In this document: positions 1 through 11,733 of the stretch, one piece after another
How positions within the stretch are numbered: position 1 is the first letter of the stretch
How the letters are laid out: each line of letters starts with the position of its first letter
Notes under the pieces: generated by a model
What the model was told of the DNA's origin: nothing
Seen by the model: the letters and a program-made list of their open reading frames with translations, nothing else
The model's database searches: none
Made by a program: the position numbers and the translations under genes
DNA from: Thermophagus xiamenensis
Lineage (GTDB): Bacteria > Bacteroidota > Bacteroidia > Bacteroidales > Marinilabiliaceae
Assembly (NCBI RefSeq): GCF_900112795.1
Contig: NZ_FONA01000002.1
Coordinates: 1-64,000, forward strand
DNA: 64,000 nt
Direction of reading: 5' to 3'

Positions 1-9
1 TATTTATCA

Positions 10-92
10 AATCAGGAAAAAGAAAAAATTAAATTTGCAATACTAACTAAACTGAGATAGATCTTTATCCGGACACACTAATTTAAACACTA
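10..92. repeat. AT-rich dispersed repeat, copy 1
   Basis: This stretch downstream of rpoC closely resembles positions 30207-30285. The two copies share the exact blocks CAATACTAACTAAAC (38-52 here) and GGACACACTAA (71-81 here), in the same order and with similar spacing. No gene is visible in it. It is followed directly by a palindromic element, which suggests that several repeat modules were assembled here. Its function is unknown. Confidence 0.6.
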
Positions 93-93
93 C

Positions 94-165
94 CAAACGA
101 GCATAAGAATAATAGATTGACACAAAAGAGAATTTAACAATTTTGTCATGCTCATTTCATCGAAG
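94..165. repeat. Palindromic intergenic repeat, copy near rpoC
   Basis: AAACGAGCAT on the left pairs with ATGCTCATTT on the right. The loop carries CACAAAAGAGAA, the reverse complement of the loop seen in the copies around 40.9 kb and 53.9 kb. It is a diverged, inverted member of the dispersed palindromic family found mainly between the cob genes. Confidence 0.5.
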
Positions 166-219
166 CTATAATTAGCAAATTCCTTTAGGGTAAAATCACA
201 GGTTACAAGTAAAGCATAA

Positions 220-250
220 AAGCGCGATTTCTAGAAAAGAAACCGCGCTT
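220..250 (-). terminator. Hairpin downstream of rpoC
   Basis: An 11-bp stem (AAGCGCG plus TTT on the left, AAA plus CGCGCTT on the right, one A-C mismatch) encloses a 9-nt loop. It lies 41 bp past the rpoC stop and is the natural end of the rplK-rpoC transcript. The T run after the stem on the minus strand is short, so it may be an inefficient terminator or a 3' end stabiliser. Confidence 0.55.
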
Positions 251-291
251 AAAAAAAATATCACAAGCGTTATTAACGCAACAACTTAATG

Positions 292-3200
292 TTAACGATC
301 AGTAACGTGTTCTGATTCGCGTTTATTGACAAGTTTATCATACTCTTCCTGTGAGCCAACGATAATCTTTTCATACTCACGCAAACCGGTACCTGCAGGG
401 ATTAAGTGCCCACAAATAACATTTTCCTTCAATCCTTCCAGATTATCAACCTTACCTTGTATGGCCGCTTCGTTAAGCACTTTGGTAGTTTCCTGGAAGG
501 AAGCCGCAGACATAAAGCTCTTCGTTTGCAACGCAGCTCTGGTAATACCTTGCAGAACCTGACTTGAAGTAGCAGGAACCGCATCACGAGCCTGAACGGG
601 CTTCAAGTCCTTACGTTTGAGCTGAGAATTTTCATCACGCAAACGACGGGCAGTAATTATTTGTCCGGCACGGAGCGTTGTGGAATCACCCGGATCAACC
701 ACGACTTTTTTACCCCATATTTCGTCGTTTTCCTCCATAAACTCAATTTTGTCAACAATTTGCTTTTCAAGGAATTTGGTATCACCCGGATCATCGATTT
801 CCACTTTGCGCATCATTTGTCGAACAATGATTTCAAAGTGTTTGTCATTAATTTTCACACCCTGCAGACGATATACATCCTGAACTTCGTTCACAATATA
901 TTCCTGTACGGCTGTTGGTCCCTTGATGGCAAGGATATCTGCCGGGGTAATGGCACCATCTGACAATGGGGTACCGGCCCTTACATAATCGTTTTCCTGA
1001 ACCAGAATTTGTTTGGACAAAGGTACCAGATATTTTTTGACCTCCCCATTCTTGGAAGTAACGATGATTTCCCGATTTCCTCTCTTAACCTTACCAAAGG
1101 TAACCTCACCATCGATTTCAGAAACCACAGCAGGGTTGGAAGGATTCCTGGCTTCGAAAAGTTCGGTAACCCTGGGCAAACCACCGGTAATATCACCAGC
1201 CCGACCAACCGCTCTAGGAATTTTGGCCAAGGTTTCACCTTGTTTTATTTCATCACCTTCGTCAACAGCAACGTGAGCCCCTACGGGCAGGTTATAAACC
1301 TTTATCACCTCACCATTGGCATCCTTAATTTGCACTGCAGGGTTTTTGGTCTTATCACGGCTTTCGATAATTACCTTTTCACGGTAGCCCGTTTGCTCAT
1401 CGGATTCTTCCTTGAAGGTAACGCCATCAATCATGTTATCGAAGGCGATGGTACCCGATTTTTCAGTAATAATCAAAGCGTTAAATGGATCCCATTCACA
1501 AATCAAATCACCTTTCTTCAGTTCGGCTCCATTTTTTATAAAAAGTTTTGCACCATACGGAATGGGCTGAGTGGTAAGGGCAATGTTGGTATTTTTATCG
1601 ACAATACGCAATTCGGCCAATCGACCAATAACCACATCCAAATCTTGCCCCTCATCACTTGTATAAGGAACAGTCCTTAATTCATCAAATTCAGCAATAC
1701 CATCGTACTTGGCCACAATATTGTTTTCAGAGGTAACATTAGAAGCGGTACCACCCACGTGGAAAGTACGGAGTGTAAGCTGAGTACCAGGTTCACCGAT
1801 TGACTGAGCAGCGATCACACCAACAGCCTCACCTTTGTGAACCATTTTACCCGTTGCCAGGTTCCGACCATAACATTTGGCACAGACGCCCCTCTTAGAT
1901 TCACAGGTCAATACCGAACGAATTTCAACCCTTTCGATCGGGGATTCTTCTATTATGCGAGCGGCTTCTTCGTCAATTTCATCACCACTTTTCACAATAA
2001 TTTCGCCGGTATTGGGGTGATAAACGTCATGTACAGAGACACGTCCCAGAATCCGTTCATACAAAGAGGCAACTACTTCCTCGTTGCTTTTAATAGCTGT
2101 AGCGGTGAGCCCTCTTAATGTACCACAATCTTCTTCAGTAACAATAACATCTTGAGAAACATCCACCAAACGACGGGTCAGATAACCGGCATCAGCGGTT
2201 TTAAGAGCGGTATCGGCCAAACCTTTCCGGGCACCGTGAGTAGAGATAAAGTACTCAAGCACGGAAAGTCCCTCTTTAAAATTGGACAAAATGGGGTTTT
2301 CAATAATTTGTCCTCCTTCAACACCTGATTTTTGCGGTTTAGCCATCAACCCCCGCATACCTGAGAGCTGACGAATCTGCTCTTTAGAGCCCCGGGCACC
2401 GGAATCCAACATCATGAATACCGAGTTGAATCCATCCTGGTCGGAACTCAACTGTTTCATGAGGGTTTGCGTAAGCTTGGCATTAACGTGTGTCCAAATA
2501 TCAATAATTTGGTTGTATCTTTCATTATTGGTAATGAATCCCATGTTATAGTTATTCATTACCTCTTCCACTTCCTTATAACCTTCATCAACGAGAGCCG
2601 CCTTTTCAGCAGGAATGATAACATCTTCGAGGTTGAAGGAGAGTCCACCCTCGAAAGCCATTCGGAATCCTAAAGACTTAATATCATCAAGGAAAGCAGC
2701 AGTTCGGGGCGTTCCACATATTTTATGAACGCGACCGATAATATCTCGTAAAGCTTTCTTGGTCAGCAAGGTATTAATATACCCCACCTCTTTTGGAACG
2801 TATTCATTAAACAAAATACGTCCTACGGTGGTATCAATCATTACCTTTTCCAGCTCGCCATTTTCATTGAGGTCGTAGGTTTTAACTTTAACTTTGGTTT
2901 GTAATTCAACCTTACGTTCGTTATAAGCGATTTTTGCTTCTTCAGGGGAATAGAAAACCAATCCTTCGTTTTTGGCACCCGGACGGGCTTTGGTCATATA
3001 ATACAATCCCAGTACCATATCCTGAGAAGGAACGGTTATAGGAGCACCATTTGCCGGGTTAAGAATATTTTGACTTCCCAGCATAAGGATTTGTGCCTCT
3101 AAAATAGCGGCATTCCCTAATGGCAAGTGGACAGCCATCTGGTCACCGTCAAAGTCAGCGTTAAAGGCCGAACAAGCCAGTGGGTGCAACTGAATAGCTT

Positions 3201-4569
3201 TACCTTCAATTAATTTAGGTTGGAAAGCCTGAATCCCCAACCTGTGCAGCGTTGGGGCACGGTTTAATAGTACAGGGTGACCTTTTAAAACGTTTTCAAG
3301 AATATCCCACACAACAGGGTCTTTTCTATCAACGATTTTCTTAGCCGATTTAACGGTTTTAACGATGCCCCGCTCAATAAGCTTTCTTATAATAAATGGT
3401 TTGTATAACTCAGCCGCCATATCTTTGGGGAGCCCGCACTCGTGCATTTTCAATTCAGGCCCCACCACAATTACGGAACGAGCAGAATAATCGACACGTT
3501 TCCCCAAGAGGTTTTGACGGAATCGTCCTTGTTTACCTTTAAGACTATCGCTCAGCGATTTTAAAGGTCGGTTAGCATCGGTTTTAACGGCATTAGACTT
3601 CCGTGAGTTATCAAATAATGAATCGACAGCTTCCTGCAGCATCCGCTTTTCATTTCTGAGGATAACTTCAGGAGCTTTGATTTCGATCAAACGCTTCAAA
3701 CGGTTATTACGAATAATTACTCTCCGGTAAAGGTCGTTGAGGTCGGAGGTAGCAAAACGACCTCCATCCAACGGTACCAAAGGTCTTAATTCAGGCGGTA
3801 TAACGGGTACCACTTTCACGATCATCCATTCGGGACGATTAACACCTTTGGATTCTCGGAAAGATTCGACCACCTGCAGCCTTTTGAGCGCTTCATTTTT
3901 ACGTTGTTGAGACGTTTCGGTGTTCGCTTTATGCCTTAAATCATAAGACAACTCATCCAGATCGAGACGAGACAGAAGCATTTCCAATGCTTCGGCCCCC
4001 ATTTTAGCAATAAATTTGTTGGGGTCTTCATCATCGAGATGTTGGTTCTCTTTGGGTAAACTGTCAAGGATATCAAGATATTCCTCTTCAGTCAGGAAAT
4101 CCATATACTTGATACCATCGGCAGCAGCAACACCAGGCTGTATTACCACGTAACGCTCATAATAAATGATAGAATCAAGTTTTTTGGTGGGTAGTCCCAA
4201 CAAATACCCGATTTTATTAGGAAGTGAACGGAAATACCAAATATGTGCCACAGGAACAACCAGAGAAATATGCCCCATCCGTTCACGCCGGACTTTCTTT
4301 TCGGTAACTTCTACACCACAGCGATCGCAAACAATTCCCCTGTAACGAATTCGCTTATATTTTCCACAATGACACTCATAGTCCTTAACAGGACCAAAAA
4401 TGCGTTCGCAGAACAACCCGTCCCGCTCGGGTTTGTAGGTACGATAGTTAATAGTTTCAGGTTTTAATACTTCACCTGAAGATCTTTCCAGAATCTCTTC
4501 CGGGGAAGCCAACCCAATGGTTATACGGGAAAAATTACTCTTGACTTTCTGATCTCTTCTGAATGCCAT
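292..4569 (-). CDS. rpoC: DNA-directed RNA polymerase subunit beta'
   Basis: Largest subunit of RNA polymerase, 1425 residues, normal for Bacteroidota. The catalytic magnesium loop NADFDGDQ begins at residue 470 (Asp472, Asp474, Asp476). The first zinc site is Cys66, Cys68, Cys81 and Cys84; the second is Cys815, Cys889, Cys896 and Cys899. I start it at the ATG at 4569, giving [10 protein letters not shown], because the frame upstream continues only with non-conserved residues overlapping the rpoB-rpoC gap. It is the last gene of the ribosomal protein and polymerase operon, 74 bp after rpoB, and a hairpin follows it. Nothing looks damaged. Identification is by direct recognition of the conserved blocks. 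Confidence 0.98.
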   Translation of the reverse strand: MAFRRDQKVKSNFSRITIGLASPEEILERSSGEVLKPETINYRTYKPERDGLFCERIFGPVKDYECHCGKYKRIRYRGIVCDRCGVEVTEKKVRRERMGHISLVVPVAHIWYFRSLPNKIGYLLGLPTKKLDSIIYYERYVVIQPGVAAADGIKYMDFLTEEEYLDILDSLPKENQHLDDEDPNKFIAKMGAEALEMLLSRLDLDELSYDLRHKANTETSQQRKNEALKRLQVVESFRESKGVNRPEWMIVKVVPVIPPELRPLVPLDGGRFATSDLNDLYRRVIIRNNRLKRLIEIKAPEVILRNEKRMLQEAVDSLFDNSRKSNAVKTDANRPLKSLSDSLKGKQGRFRQNLLGKRVDYSARSVIVVGPELKMHECGLPKDMAAELYKPFIIRKLIERGIVKTVKSAKKIVDRKDPVVWDILENVLKGHPVLLNRAPTLHRLGIQAFQPKLIEGKAIQLHPLACSAFNADFDGDQMAVHLPLGNAAILEAQILMLGSQNILNPANGAPITVPSQDMVLGLYYMTKARPGAKNEGLVFYSPEEAKIAYNERKVELQTKVKVKTYDLNENGELEKVMIDTTVGRILFNEYVPKEVGYINTLLTKKALRDIIGRVHKICGTPRTAAFLDDIKSLGFRMAFEGGLSFNLEDVIIPAEKAALVDEGYKEVEEVMNNYNMGFITNNERYNQIIDIWTHVNAKLTQTLMKQLSSDQDGFNSVFMMLDSGARGSKEQIRQLSGMRGLMAKPQKSGVEGGQIIENPILSNFKEGLSVLEYFISTHGARKGLADTALKTADAGYLTRRLVDVSQDVIVTEEDCGTLRGLTATAIKSNEEVVASLYERILGRVSVHDVYHPNTGEIIVKSGDEIDEEAARIIEESPIERVEIRSVLTCESKRGVCAKCYGRNLATGKMVHKGEAVGVIAAQSIGEPGTQLTLRTFHVGGTASNVTSENNIVAKYDGIAEFDELRTVPYTSDEGQDLDVVIGRLAELRIVDKNTNIALTTQPIPYGAKLFIKNGAELKKGDLICEWDPFNALIITEKSGTIAFDNMIDGVTFKEESDEQTGYREKVIIESRDKTKNPAVQIKDANGEVIKVYNLPVGAHVAVDEGDEIKQGETLAKIPRAVGRAGDITGGLPRVTELFEARNPSNPAVVSEIDGEVTFGKVKRGNREIIVTSKNGEVKKYLVPLSKQILVQENDYVRAGTPLSDGAITPADILAIKGPTAVQEYIVNEVQDVYRLQGVKINDKHFEIIVRQMMRKVEIDDPGDTKFLEKQIVDKIEFMEENDEIWGKKVVVDPGDSTTLRAGQIITARRLRDENSQLKRKDLKPVQARDAVPATSSQVLQGITRAALQTKSFMSAASFQETTKVLNEAAIQGKVDNLEGLKENVICGHLIPAGTGLREYEKIIVGSQEEYDKLVNKRESEHVTDR

Positions 4570-4643
4570 ATATAGCCGAGTATTAGAATTAAAAAAATAA
4601 AAGAGGCAAGGTACATGACAATGAGTCATGTACTGCCGGCGTA

Positions 4644-7600
4644 TTATTCAAGATTCACACTCAATCCAAGGCCACGCATTTCATGGAGCAGTACATTGAG
4701 CGATTCGGGAATGCCCGGCATTGGAAGCGGATCACCCTTAACGATGGCTTCATAAGCTTTGGCTCGTCCAACCACATCATCTGACTTAACAGTCAGAATT
4801 TCCTGCAAGATATGAGAAGCGCCAAAGGCTTCGAGAGCCCAAACTTCCATTTCACCGAACCTTTGCCCACCAAATTGAGCTTTACCACCCAACGGTTGTT
4901 GGGTAATTAATGAATAAGGTCCGATGGAACGTGCGTGCATTTTATCTTCTACCATGTGGCCCAGTTTCAGCATATAAATTACCCCTACAGTAGCGGGCTG
5001 GTGAAATCTCTCTCCTGTGCCACCATCGTAAAGGTAAGTCTTACCGAAATCAGGCAAGTTGGCTTTTCTGGTCCAATGCAGAATATCCTCATTGGAAGCT
5101 CCATCAAAAATAGGAGTAGCAAACTTAACACCAAGGACTTCGCCCGCCCATCCAAGAACGGTTTCGTAAATCTGTCCCAGGTTCATCCGAGAAGGCACAC
5201 CCAATGGATTCAGGACAATATCAACGGGGGTACCGTCCTCTAAGAAAGGCATATCCTCTTGTCGGACGATTCGGGAGATAATCCCTTTGTTACCATGGCG
5301 ACCAGCCATTTTATCACCTACGGTAATCTTCCGTTTTTTGGCAATATAAACTTTGGCTAACTGCACAATACCAGCAGGCAGCTCATCACCAATGGTAAGG
5401 TTATACTTTTGCCGTTTCTCTTTGGCTTCGAGCTCTTTATACTTCATCCGATAATTGTGAATGACCTTCTCTATGAGCTCATTCTTATCCTTATCGGTTG
5501 TCCATTTATGAGGATTAACAGTGTTATAATCCAGCTCTTGTAAAATTTTCTGGGTAAATTTGGTACCCTTAGCTACCACATCAACACCCCAATAATCCTT
5601 AACTCCTTGGCTGGTTTTACCATTAATCAAAGAGAATAATTTATCCACCAACCGACCCTTCAATTCTTCGGCTGCACGGTTAAACTCCTGATCAATTTTG
5701 GCGAGAGCAGCTTTATCGCTGGTTCTATTTTTACGGTCTTTAATAACCCGGGAAAAAAGCTTTTTATCAATAACAACTCCAGACAAAGAAGGCGAGGCTT
5801 TAAGAGATGCATCCTTAACATCCCCGGCCTTTTCACCAAAAATAGCCCTTAAGAGTTTTTCTTCAGGGGTAGGATCACTTTCGCCTTTAGGCGTAATTTT
5901 CCCGATTAGAATATCCCCTGGTTTAACATGAGCCCCCACCCGAATAAGACCATTTTCGTCTAATTCTTTAGTGGCCTCCTCACTTACATTTGGTATATCA
6001 GCAGTAAGTTCTTCCAATCCCCGTTTGGTATCTCTCACTTCCAACGAATACTCATCAATATGTATTGAAGTGAAAATATCTTCGCGTACCAATCTTTCAG
6101 AAATAACGATAGCATCCTCAAAATTGTAACCTTTCCAAGGCATGAAGGCAACTTTCAGGTTACGACCTAAAGCAAGTTCTCCATTTTGTGTAGAATAGCC
6201 TTCAGTAAGGATTTGCCCGGGTTCAATTCGGTCACCCTTTTTAACCAAAGGTTTTAAATTAACACAAGTACTTTGGTTAGTTTTTTGAAATTTAGTAAGC
6301 TTATATCGTTTTGTTTCAGGTTCAAAACTCACAAACCGCTCTTCATCCGTCAGGTCATAGCGTACAACAATTTCTTTAGCATCAACATATTCAACAACAC
6401 CATAACCTTCGGAAACTACTTGCGTACGCGAATCCCTAATCAATCTACCTTCTAAACCTGTTCCTACAATGGGTGATTCAGGCCTTAAAAGAGGTACTGC
6501 CTGACGCATCATATTAGATCCCATCAAGGCACGGTTAGCATCATCATGCTCGAGAAAGGGAATAAGCGATGCAGCTACCGAAGCAATTTGGTTAGGAGCG
6601 ACGTCCATTAAATCAACTTCATCTCCGCTAATTAACGGGAAGTCGCCATCGTGCCGGGCTTTAACCTTACTATTTAGAAAATTTCCTTCATCATCGAGCG
6701 GGGCATTAGCCTGAGCAATAGTTTTTGCCTCTTCTTCCTCAGCAGTCATATAGAAAACACCTTCGCTCGATAAATCAACCTTACTATTTTCTACTTTACG
6801 GTAAGGTGTCTCAATGAATCCCAAGTTATTAACTTTGGCATATACACAAAGAGAAGAAATCAAACCAATATTAGGTCCTTCAGGCGTTTCAATAGGACAG
6901 AGTCGACCATAGTGGGTATAGTGAACATCCCGTACTTCGAAACCGGCTCGTTCCCGAGAAAGACCTCCAGGCCCTAGCGCAGACATTCTTCGCTTATGGG
7001 TAATCTCAGCCAATGGATTGGTTTGATCCATAAACTGAGACAAAGCATTGGTACCAAAGAAACTATTAATAACAGACGAAAGAGTTTTACTATTAATTAG
7101 GTCAATAGGAGTAAACACTTCGTTATCCCTAACATTCATGCGTTCACGAATGGTACGCGCCATCCGGGCAAGTCCAACACCAAATTGATTGGCCATTTGC
7201 TCACCGACGGTACGCACCCTCCTATTGCTTAAGTGATCGATATCATCCACTTCCGTTTTGGAGTTGATCAGCTCAATCAGATACTTTATGATGGCGATCA
7301 TATCATCGCGCGTCAGTACCTTAGTATCCAAATCGATATTTAGATTTAATTTTTTATTCAATCGATATCGACCTACATCCCCTAAATCGTACCGTTTATC
7401 AGAAAAAAACAATTTATCAATAACGTCCCGAGCCGTGGCCTCATCTGGTGGTTCGGCATTTCTCAATTGCCTGTAGATATGGACAACGGCTTCTTTCTCC
7501 GAATTACACGGATCTTTCTGAAGAGTATTATAAATAATAGCAAAATCCGAAAGGTTTTGATCTTCCTTGTGCAGAAGAATCGTTTTCGCTCCCGAATCTA

Positions 7601-8453
7601 TAATAGCATCAATATGTTCATCTTCCAGAACAGTTTCCCGGTCAATAATTACTTCATTTCTTTCAATTGAAACTACTTCACCAGTATCTTCGTCAACAAA
7701 ATCTTCGATCCAGGTTTTCAGGACACGAGCTGCCAGTTTACGGCCAATCACCTTTTTCAAGGCAGCTTTGGAAACTTTTATTTCGTCGGCAAGTCCGAAA
7801 ATTTCAAGGATATCTTTATCACTTTCATATCCAATGGCTCTCAACAATGTGGTAACAGGTAACTTCTTTTTACGATCGATGTATGCATACATCACATTGT
7901 TGATATCGGTAGCAAATTCGATCCAGGAACCCTTAAACGGGATAATACGGGCAGAATAAAGCTTCGTACCGTTGGCATGAACACTTTGACCAAAGAATAC
8001 GCCGGGCGAACGGTGCAATTGAGATACTATAACTCTTTCAGCACCGTTAATAATAAAACTACCTTTGTCGGTCATGTAGGGAACAGTCCCCAGGTAAACA
8101 TCCTGAACAACTGTATCAAAGTCTTCATGCTCGGGATCGGTGCAATATAATTTTAATTTTGCTTTGAGAGGGACACTATAAGTCAAACCTCTTTCAATAC
8201 ATTCCTGAATAGTGTAACGGGGTGGGTCGACATTATAGTCGAGAAACTCGAGCACAAAATTATTGCGCGTATCGGTAATGGGGAAATTCTCCATGAAAAC
8301 CTTCCATAACCCCTCATTTTTCCTTTCCTCCGGGGTAGTCCCCAATTGAAAAAATTCACGGAAAGATTTCAGTTGAATCTCCAAAAGATCAGGATAATCC
8401 AACTGATTTTTAATGGAAGCAAAGCTAATCCTTTCGGTAGTAATTGGAGTCAT
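4644..8453 (-). CDS. rpoB: DNA-directed RNA polymerase subunit beta
   Basis: Second-largest RNA polymerase subunit, 1269 residues, complete. The rifampicin pocket is clear: [19 protein letters not shown], with Gln473, Asp476, His486 and Ser491 at the positions of E. coli Gln513, Asp516, His526 and Ser531. All four carry the wild-type residue, so no common resistance substitution is present there. The C-terminal block with [20 protein letters not shown], which contacts beta', is intact. It lies between rplL and rpoC in the standard order. The 105-bp gap upstream holds a terminator-like hairpin that could lower rpoBC expression relative to the ribosomal proteins. Confidence 0.98.
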   Translation of the reverse strand: MTPITTERISFASIKNQLDYPDLLEIQLKSFREFFQLGTTPEERKNEGLWKVFMENFPITDTRNNFVLEFLDYNVDPPRYTIQECIERGLTYSVPLKAKLKLYCTDPEHEDFDTVVQDVYLGTVPYMTDKGSFIINGAERVIVSQLHRSPGVFFGQSVHANGTKLYSARIIPFKGSWIEFATDINNVMYAYIDRKKKLPVTTLLRAIGYESDKDILEIFGLADEIKVSKAALKKVIGRKLAARVLKTWIEDFVDEDTGEVVSIERNEVIIDRETVLEDEHIDAIIDSGAKTILLHKEDQNLSDFAIIYNTLQKDPCNSEKEAVVHIYRQLRNAEPPDEATARDVIDKLFFSDKRYDLGDVGRYRLNKKLNLNIDLDTKVLTRDDMIAIIKYLIELINSKTEVDDIDHLSNRRVRTVGEQMANQFGVGLARMARTIRERMNVRDNEVFTPIDLINSKTLSSVINSFFGTNALSQFMDQTNPLAEITHKRRMSALGPGGLSRERAGFEVRDVHYTHYGRLCPIETPEGPNIGLISSLCVYAKVNNLGFIETPYRKVENSKVDLSSEGVFYMTAEEEEAKTIAQANAPLDDEGNFLNSKVKARHDGDFPLISGDEVDLMDVAPNQIASVAASLIPFLEHDDANRALMGSNMMRQAVPLLRPESPIVGTGLEGRLIRDSRTQVVSEGYGVVEYVDAKEIVVRYDLTDEERFVSFEPETKRYKLTKFQKTNQSTCVNLKPLVKKGDRIEPGQILTEGYSTQNGELALGRNLKVAFMPWKGYNFEDAIVISERLVREDIFTSIHIDEYSLEVRDTKRGLEELTADIPNVSEEATKELDENGLIRVGAHVKPGDILIGKITPKGESDPTPEEKLLRAIFGEKAGDVKDASLKASPSLSGVVIDKKLFSRVIKDRKNRTSDKAALAKIDQEFNRAAEELKGRLVDKLFSLINGKTSQGVKDYWGVDVVAKGTKFTQKILQELDYNTVNPHKWTTDKDKNELIEKVIHNYRMKYKELEAKEKRQKYNLTIGDELPAGIVQLAKVYIAKKRKITVGDKMAGRHGNKGIISRIVRQEDMPFLEDGTPVDIVLNPLGVPSRMNLGQIYETVLGWAGEVLGVKFATPIFDGASNEDILHWTRKANLPDFGKTYLYDGGTGERFHQPATVGVIYMLKLGHMVEDKMHARSIGPYSLITQQPLGGKAQFGGQRFGEMEVWALEAFGASHILQEILTVKSDDVVGRAKAYEAIVKGDPLPMPGIPESLNVLLHEMRGLGLSVNLE

Positions 8454-8490
8454 CTATCAACAAATTATTTGAACTTAAACATATAAGCAT

Positions 8491-8528
8491 AAAAAGGTTT
8501 AGGATCTCATAAAATGAGTTCCTAAACC
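8491..8528 (-). terminator. Attenuator-like hairpin between rplL and rpoB
   Basis: On the minus strand a 9-bp stem GGTTTAGGA/TCCTAAACC continues, after one T-T mismatch, into a 5-bp inner stem (CTCAT/ATGAG) with a 3-nt loop. Five T residues follow directly. This has the form of an intrinsic terminator, yet it sits inside the operon just before rpoB. Partial termination at the same position is known in E. coli, so a partial attenuator is a reasonable reading. Confidence 0.7.
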
Positions 8529-8558
8529 GCAACCATATTACAGGTAATATTGTCCTGT

Positions 8559-8936
8559 TTACTTAAGTTCAACTTCCGCTCCAGCTTCTTCTAATTGAGA
8601 TTTAAGACTTTCAGCTTCTTCTTTAGAGACTTTTTCTTTAACAGGAGCAGGTGCTTTATCAACAAGTTCTTTTGCTTCCTTCAGTCCAACACCGGTAATT
8701 TCCTTAACAAGCTTTACAATAGCAAGCTTAGAACCACCAGGAGACTTCAAGATAACATCAAATTCGCTTTGTTCTGCAGCACCGCCTTCATCACCACCGG
8801 CAGCACCACCAGCAACAGCTACTGCTGCAGCAGCAGGTTCGATTCCATATTCTTCTTTTAAGATATCTGCAAGTTCGTTAACTTCTTTAACAGTCAAATT
8901 TACCAATTCTTCTGCAAGTTTCTTAATATCTGCCAT
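8559..8936 (-). CDS. rplL: 50S ribosomal protein bL12 (L7/L12)
   Basis: Stalk protein of the large ribosomal subunit, 125 residues, which recruits translation GTPases. The N-terminal dimerisation helices ([20 protein letters not shown]) lead into an Ala/Gly-rich hinge at about residues 35-52. The globular C-terminal domain follows, with [19 protein letters not shown] and [12 protein letters not shown], the face that binds elongation factors. It follows rplJ by 42 bp, consistent with the usual L10-(L12)n stalk pair made from one mRNA. A terminator-like hairpin lies just downstream, before rpoB. Confidence 0.97.
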   Translation of the reverse strand: MADIKKLAEELVNLTVKEVNELADILKEEYGIEPAAAAVAVAGGAAGGDEGGAAEQSEFDVILKSPGGSKLAIVKLVKEITGVGLKEAKELVDKAPAPVKEKVSKEEAESLKSQLEEAGAEVELK

Positions 8937-8978
8937 TGTCTTAGGTATTAAAAAATTTCAATTTCAGTTTGTAAAAAA

Positions 8979-9497
8979 TTATTCCTTTTCACTAAGGGTT
9001 TGAAGAATTCCGTGGATTTTAGTTCCACCTGATTGAAGAGCTGAAATAACATTCTTCGCAGGAGACTGCAGAAGGCCGATGATTTCACCCAACAATTCTT
9101 CTTTAGACTTAATTTTCGTAAGCACTTCCAATTGCTCACTGCCCAAATATACTGATTCTTCAACAAAAGCACCTTTCAAAACAGGCAATTCAGCTTTTTG
9201 TTGAAAATCTTTAATTAATTTGGCAGGTGCATTTCCAGTATTACTGAAAAGAACAACAGAAGTACCTTTAAAGGCCTCGTCCATGCCTTCCACTTTCTTG
9301 TCGCTTTGCTCCAGAGCACGTTTAAAAAGGGTGTTTTTAACCATCACCATTTTAATATCCCTCTTGAAGCATTCGCGTCGCAATTCACTGGTTTGGCTGG
9401 CATCTAAACCAAGAGTATCGGTCACATAAAAGTGATTGTACTCATTGATTTTGTCCGACAGCTCTTTAATCAGTGCGCTTTTATCTGTTTTTTTCAT
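8979..9497 (-). CDS. rplJ: 50S ribosomal protein uL10
   Basis: Base of the ribosomal stalk, 172 residues, binding 23S rRNA with its N-terminal domain and L12 dimers with its C-terminal helix. The conserved YHF-type segment appears as INEYNHFYVTDTLGLDASQ and is followed by LRRECFKRDIKMVMVKNTL. Only 31 bp separate it from rplA, so there is no room for the long L10 leader that some bacteria place here. Any autoregulation probably acts from further upstream or within rplA. Confidence 0.96.
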   Translation of the reverse strand: MKKTDKSALIKELSDKINEYNHFYVTDTLGLDASQTSELRRECFKRDIKMVMVKNTLFKRALEQSDKKVEGMDEAFKGTSVVLFSNTGNAPAKLIKDFQQKAELPVLKGAFVEESVYLGSEQLEVLTKIKSKEELLGEIIGLLQSPAKNVISALQSGGTKIHGILQTLSEKE

Positions 9498-9528
9498 GAT
9501 TCCTAATACTCTTCAGTTAACATTAATT

Positions 9529-10227
9529 TTAAACCTCAACCGATTTGGGTTCAATACGAATACCGGGACTCATGGTACTAGAGAGCGCAATGCTCTTAAT
9601 ATAGGTACCCTTTGCTGAAGCAGGCTTCAGCTTTTGAATGACCCCAACAAATTCACGCACATTTTCAACGAGCTTCTCGGGTGGAAAAGAAACTTTACCA
9701 ACAGTAGAATGGACGATGCCATATTTGTCTACTTTAAAGTCAATTTTCCCAGCCTTCACTTCCTTCACAGCTTTAGCAATATCCATAGTTACAGTGCCGC
9801 TTTTGGGATTAGGCATTAAACCACGTGGGCCTAAAATACGTCCCAAAGCACCCACTTTAGCCATTACGCTAGGCATAGTAATGATAACGTCCACATCAAC
9901 CCAACCACCTTTAATTTTTTCAATGTATTCATCAAGCCCAACATAATCGGCACCTGCAGCTTTAGCTTCCTCTTCCTTATCGGGCGTACAAAGAACCAAA
10001 ACCCGAATTTCCTTACCTGTGCCATGAGGGAGCGTAACAACGCCACGTACCATTTGATTGGCTTTGCGTGGATCAACTCCCAGTCGGATGTCAATATCAA
10101 CAGAGGCATCAAATCTGGTTGTGGTAATTTCTTTTACCAATTTTGCAGCTTCTTCAATGGGATATTGCTTTCCGGCATCGATTTTTTCTAACGCAAACTT
10201 TCTATTCTTTGTTAGCTTTTTTGTCAT
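9529..10227 (-). CDS. rplA: 50S ribosomal protein uL1
   Basis: Large-subunit protein of the mobile L1 stalk, 232 residues, full length. Recognisable blocks are [20 protein letters not shown] near residue 45, [13 protein letters not shown], and [16 protein letters not shown] near residue 135. In many bacteria L1 represses its own operon by binding the rplK leader. A small hairpin occurs in that position here (10756-10773). It follows rplK by 15 bp. Confidence 0.97.
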   Translation of the reverse strand: MTKKLTKNRKFALEKIDAGKQYPIEEAAKLVKEITTTRFDASVDIDIRLGVDPRKANQMVRGVVTLPHGTGKEIRVLVLCTPDKEEEAKAAGADYVGLDEYIEKIKGGWVDVDVIITMPSVMAKVGALGRILGPRGLMPNPKSGTVTMDIAKAVKEVKAGKIDFKVDKYGIVHSTVGKVSFPPEKLVENVREFVGVIQKLKPASAKGTYIKSIALSSTMSPGIRIEPKSVEV

Positions 10228-10242
10228 TGTTGCAAACGGATT

Positions 10243-10686
10243 TTAATGGTTAACCGGAAAATCACCTTCAACAGTGATTCCCATACTTCTGGCTGTGCCA
10301 GCAATCATCCTCATTGCAGATTCGATCGTGAAACAATTCAAATCGCTCATTTTATCTTCAGCGATGGCTTTCACCTGATCCCACGTTACCGTAGCAACCT
10401 TTTTACGGTTAGGTTCGGCAGAACCGGATTTAATTTTTGCCATCTCCATTAATTGAACAGCTGCAGGTGGTGTTTTAACAACAAAATCAAAAGATTTATC
10501 CTTATACACCGTAATAACTACCGGTAACACTTTACCGGCTTTATCCTGCGTGCGAGCGTTGAATTGCTTACAGAATTCCATAATATTCACCCCTTTGGCC
10601 CCTAATGCGGGTCCTACAGGAGGTGAAGGATTTGCTGCACCACCTCTAATCTGAAGTTTGATTAAAGTTTCTACTTCTTTAGCCAT
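10243..10686 (-). CDS. rplK: 50S ribosomal protein uL11
   Basis: GTPase-centre protein of the large subunit, 147 residues. The N-terminal block [20 protein letters not shown] binds 23S rRNA and is where thiopeptide-resistance changes arise; the conserved prolines are intact. The C-terminal RNA-binding domain ends with the conserved [14 protein letters not shown]. It follows nusG after a 117-bp gap, the longest spacing in this part of the operon. Confidence 0.97.
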   Translation of the reverse strand: MAKEVETLIKLQIRGGAANPSPPVGPALGAKGVNIMEFCKQFNARTQDKAGKVLPVVITVYKDKSFDFVVKTPPAAVQLMEMAKIKSGSAEPNRKKVATVTWDQVKAIAEDKMSDLNCFTIESAMRMIAGTARSMGITVEGDFPVNH

Positions 10687-10755
10687 TGTAGCAATTCATG
10701 AGATTATTTATTAATAAATTGTCTTAAAGAGATAAGTCCTGATTTCATAGGTAGA

Positions 10756-10773
10756 GGTAATACATTAATTACC
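10756..10773 (-). promoter_or_regulatory. Possible L1-responsive leader hairpin before rplK
   Basis: GGTAAT and ATTACC form a 6-bp stem with a 6-nt loop in the nusG-rplK gap, about 70 nt upstream of the rplK ATG on the minus strand. L1 binding sites are commonly found before rplK-rplA. The stem is short and I cannot match the rRNA-like L1 target with certainty. Confidence 0.3.
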
Positions 10774-10803
10774 CTGGAAGCTAACTACTCAATGAAGCGG
10801 TAC

Positions 10804-11346
10804 TTATTCTTTAATGACCTGTAAAAAGCTTAATTCCAAAGGAGTTTTTCTTCCGAAAATTTTGACCATTACTTTTAACTTCCGTTTTTCTTCATTTACC
10901 TCTTCAATCACACCGTTAAAGCCATTAAATGGTCCATCAACAACTTTAACACTCTCACCAACATAAAACGGATTATTGATTTCTTCTTCATTTTCCGAAA
11001 GCTCATCAACTTTACCCAACATACGGTTCACTTCCGATTCCCGCATGGGAGTAGGATGATCTCCTCCCAAAAAACCTATAACATGATTAATATTTTTCAG
11101 GATATGAGGAATCTCACCGACTAGCGCAGCCTCAATAAACACATAACCGGGATAAAAATTTCGTTCTCTACTAATTTTTTTCCCGTTACGGATTTGAACA
11201 ACTTTCTCGGTGGGAATTAAAACTTGGCTCACATAGTCCTGAAGATTTCTACTGGCAATCTCATTCTCTATAAATTCCTTTGCCTTCTTTTCCTTTCCAG
11301 TAACCGCCCGGACTACGTACCATTTCTTCTGAATTTCTTCACTCAT
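10804..11346 (-). CDS. nusG: Transcription termination/antitermination protein NusG
   Basis: Elongation factor that bridges RNA polymerase to Rho or to the ribosome, 180 residues. The NGN domain begins at [20 protein letters not shown], and the central segment has [13 protein letters not shown]. The C-terminal KOW domain is at about residues 125-175 with [20 protein letters not shown]. It follows secE by 24 bp, the near-universal secE-nusG pair. No extra domain insertion is visible. Confidence 0.96.
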   Translation of the reverse strand: MSEEIQKKWYVVRAVTGKEKKAKEFIENEIASRNLQDYVSQVLIPTEKVVQIRNGKKISRERNFYPGYVFIEAALVGEIPHILKNINHVIGFLGGDHPTPMRESEVNRMLGKVDELSENEEEINNPFYVGESVKVVDGPFNGFNGVIEEVNEEKRKLKVMVKIFGRKTPLELSFLQVIKE

Positions 11347-11370
11347 CGGTACTCTTTCCTTCTTTCCTTA

Positions 11371-11565
11371 CTAATAAAATTGTTGATAAATCCACTGTAA
11401 TAAGTGATCAAACGAAAAATCCATCAGGTAAACCACGGCTGCAATAATCAAAGAGGCAATCATCACAACAATGGCACTATTCTGTAATTCTGACCAAGTA
11501 GGCCATGAAGTTTTATTAACCAATTCATGATGGACATCCTTAAAATAGGCCTTTATTTTTTCCAT
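11371..11565 (-). CDS. secE: Preprotein translocase subunit SecE
   Basis: Small essential subunit of the SecYEG channel, 64 residues, of the single-helix type usual outside Enterobacteria. An amphipathic N-terminal helix contains HELVNKTSWPTWSELQNSA with the conserved W-P-T motif. One membrane segment follows at about residues 32-50 (IVVMIASLIIAAVVYLM). It lies between tRNA-Trp and nusG, the usual context. Confidence 0.95.
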   Translation of the reverse strand: MEKIKAYFKDVHHELVNKTSWPTWSELQNSAIVVMIASLIIAAVVYLMDFSFDHLLQWIYQQFY

Positions 11566-11604
11566 GCTAAATTTTTATCTGCTCTAACCGGTAATTAAAC
11601 TATG

Positions 11605-11677
11605 CACGGGAGGAGAGACTCGAACTCCCGACACCTGGTTTTGGAGACCAGTGCTCTACCAACTGAGCTACACCCGT
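11605..11677 (-). tRNA. tRNA-Trp (anticodon CCA)
   Basis: A 73-nt cloverleaf is readable on the minus strand. The D arm begins GCTC AGTTGGTAGA GC, the anticodon stem CTGGT/ACCAG frames the loop CTCCAAA (anticodon CCA), and the T arm has TTCGAGT. The acceptor stem has one U-U mismatch at position 6. The discriminator base is G and the 3' CCA is not encoded. It sits between tuf and secE, a common location for tRNA-Trp. Confidence 0.95.
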
Positions 11678-11733
11678 GTAAAAAGGATAGAGCTTAGTAA
11701 AAAAGTGCTCCATCCTTATAGAATTTATCGTTA

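Noticed and set aside
1009-1680. 223-residue plus-strand frame within rpoC
   Set aside because: Antisense to conserved rpoC sequence, no family resemblance.
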